A DNA stretch of 7,541 nucleotides from Lachnospiraceae bacterium (GTDB taxonomy: Bacteria; Bacillota; Clostridia; Lachnospirales; Lachnospiraceae), in assembly GCA_024699395.1 (NCBI GenBank), contig JAILPU010000053.1, positions 1 through 7,541 on the forward strand, read 5' to 3'. The notes under the pieces were generated by a model, which was given only the letters and a program-made list of their open reading frames with translations, did not search any database and was not told the DNA's origin. Below, one piece after another: positions 6,645 to 7,541 of the stretch. The position numbers and the translations under genes were made by a program. How positions within the stretch are numbered: the first letter of the stretch is position 1; each line of letters starts with the position of its first letter.

Positions 6645-6664
6645 GACCTTGAAAAAAGCCGCCC
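6641..6664 (-). other. GC-rich stem-loop after the immunity-like gene
   Basis: On the minus strand GGGCGGC (6664-6658) can pair with GTCGCCC (6647-6641) with one G-U pair, around the loop TTTTTTCAAG. It starts 18 bases past the stop codon at 6682. The T6 run is in the loop, not after the stem, so this is not a standard terminator; it may form a 3' end or be incidental. It overlaps the first A-tract repeat. Confidence 0.3.
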
Positions 6665-6681
6665 CGCGATATCTTACTAAG

Positions 6682-7092
6682 TCATTTAATATATTTATTG
6701 AAGTTCTCAACCAACAGTTTTACGAACTCTTTTAGATAGGTCTGATTGATTTCATTTTCGAAGTAAAATTCATGTGAATGCCCAAAAACACAATTATTCA
6801 ATCTTCCACCAACACTTATATGTCCTCCGGTTTCAGAAATGAACTCAATGTAATTATAATTACTGTATGGTTCATCTAATTTCGCTTCTCCCCCCAACGA
6901 TTCATAAATATCATCCAACTGCATTGCGAATCTTGCAATATCTTTAATACTGACATCCATAGACGTTTCAACGGAATATCCGCAACTATTGACCTTAACT
7001 CCGAGAGTAATATTCTCTGAAAACGCTAAGTCTTCTTCATAAATCTCCGGACATAGTTCTAATGTGAATGTATCTGACTCAATCCTGTACAT
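6682..7092 (-). CDS. Small protein resembling WapI-family immunity proteins
   Basis: This 136-residue cytoplasmic protein has no signal peptide or membrane span. From memory of family style it resembles WapI-type immunity proteins, which neutralise the toxic tip of WapA/Rhs contact-dependent toxins. The shared features are an opening like MYRIESDTFTLEL, a mid-protein KVNSCGYS..T.MDV stretch, an acidic middle, a GGHISVGG strand, and a C-terminal HEFYFENEINQTYLKEF segment. No catalytic motif is evident. I choose ATG at 7092 because GAGGG (7100-7096) lies just before it and the family usually starts MY.IES; a TTG at 7104 would add four residues but is poorly spaced from any ribosome site. G+C is about 35% over 6721-7080, clearly lower than the two lines I tallied in the exporter (45% and 57%), which fits an accessory gene of different origin. 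No toxin gene lies beside it in this window. The gene is real with good confidence; the family call is moderate. Confidence 0.6.
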   Translation of the reverse strand: MYRIESDTFTLELCPEIYEEDLAFSENITLGVKVNSCGYSVETSMDVSIKDIARFAMQLDDIYESLGGEAKLDEPYSNYNYIEFISETGGHISVGGRLNNCVFGHSHEFYFENEINQTYLKEFVKLLVENFNKYIK

Positions 7093-7150
7093 TTTCCCTC
7101 TCAAACTCCCACTTTAAAACAATCAGCTTTCTATATGTCGTACATCTCTA

Positions 7151-7541
7151 TTAAATACTGATTGTCGCAATAACTCTATCCACTTCCTCATAACTCACAT
7201 AGGATGCCTGTGCATGTATCGGCACTGATGAATCTGCCATTGAAAAAAGCATATCACCATTATCAAGTAGCCTTTCTGCGCCTGTTCTGTCAAGTATAGT
7301 CTTTGATTCTCTCCAATCAACCACAGTAAACGAAGCCCTACACGGAATATTTGCCTTTATGCCACTTGTGACAACATCCGCACTCGGTCGTTGCGTAGCC
7401 AATACCAGATGAATCCCGGCTGCCCTTGCAAGTCTTGAGAGGCTTTCAATATACATTTCAAGATTCTTTGGTGCGCGAAACATCATTTCCATGTATTCAT
7501 CCACAACTACCACAATCCTTGGAAGTATACAATCAGTGGGA
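7151..7541 (-). CDS. FtsK/SpoIIIE-type DNA translocase ATPase, C-terminal part
   Basis: This is the last 129 codons of a gene whose reading frame stays open to the right edge, so the start, N-terminus and Walker A are not visible. The fragment begins with LPRIVVVVDE, the Walker B strand and its Asp-Glu. It continues with RLARAAGIHLVLATQRPS, the signature of FtsK motors, and then IKANIPCR, SKTILDRTGAERLL and GDMLF, all in the order seen in the FtsK motor domain. Such motors use ATP to pull double-stranded DNA through a hexameric ring. The protein stops about 12 residues after the last motor strand, so it lacks the gamma winged-helix domain that cellular FtsK and SpoIIIE use to read chromosome polarity. 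Departures such as TVVDWRESK for the usual V-S-x-x-D-S-R also argue for an accessory or conjugation-type translocase, not the division protein. It lies 58 bases upstream of the immunity-like gene, same strand. Confidence 0.85.
   Translation of the reverse strand, partial: PTDCILPRIVVVVDEYMEMMFRAPKNLEMYIESLSRLARAAGIHLVLATQRPSADVVTSGIKANIPCRASFTVVDWRESKTILDRTGAERLLDNGDMLFSMADSSVPIHAQASYVSYEEVDRVIATISI

Noticed and set aside
7151..7513. The FtsK-like frame as a complete 120-residue protein starting at GTG 7513
   Set aside because: The frame continues open to the window edge with conserved FtsK residues before the GTG, so it is a truncated view of a longer gene.

Overview
The window looks like a chromosomal segment of an anaerobic Firmicute, most likely a Lachnospiraceae of the Butyrivibrio/Pseudobutyrivibrio kind. 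The reasons are AGGAGG-type ribosome binding sites, sigma-A-like promoters with 17-bp spacers, a secreted family 18 glycosyl hydrolase carrying C-terminal DUF4214-type repeats, and a paired ABC exporter of clostridial type. The genus is inferred from protein style; no rRNA or other marker is present. Every gene I support lies on the minus strand, so the order of transcription runs from high to low coordinates.

Right end (7541 to 6682): the last 129 codons of an FtsK/SpoIIIE-type DNA translocase that enters from outside the window, followed by a small AT-rich gene resembling WapI-family immunity proteins. These look like accessory genes. No toxin gene is visible, and the upstream neighbourhood is off the edge.

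Middle (6680 to 4375): a control region with three 11-bp A-tract repeats and a probable promoter, then a 719-residue secreted GH18 chitinase-like enzyme with four DUF4214-like units. The start I use is ATG at 6534, not the GTG 24 bases upstream. A 315-bp gap (4060-4374) follows. It holds a stem-loop with a T-tract that reads as a plus-strand terminator, and the promoter of the next operon.

Left half (4059 to 377): two overlapping half-transporter genes encoding an asymmetric heterodimeric ABC exporter. The first protein has a degenerate ATP site (Asp for the catalytic Glu, Gln for the H-loop His) and the second a matching LSQGQ signature. A gap with a good promoter (168-196) leads into the first 41 codons of a lipoprotein, probably a sugar-ABC solute-binding protein, which runs off the left edge.

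Each transcription unit appears to have its own promoter, so a shared role is only suggested: chitinase releases sugars outside the cell, the binding lipoprotein may capture sugars, and the exporter's cargo is unknown. I found no CRISPR array, transposon, tRNA or rRNA, and nothing I can defend as a wholly new system. The most unusual items are the orphan plus-strand terminator with a candidate antisense RNA, the phased A-tracts before the chitinase gene, and the FtsK-like/immunity-like gene pair.
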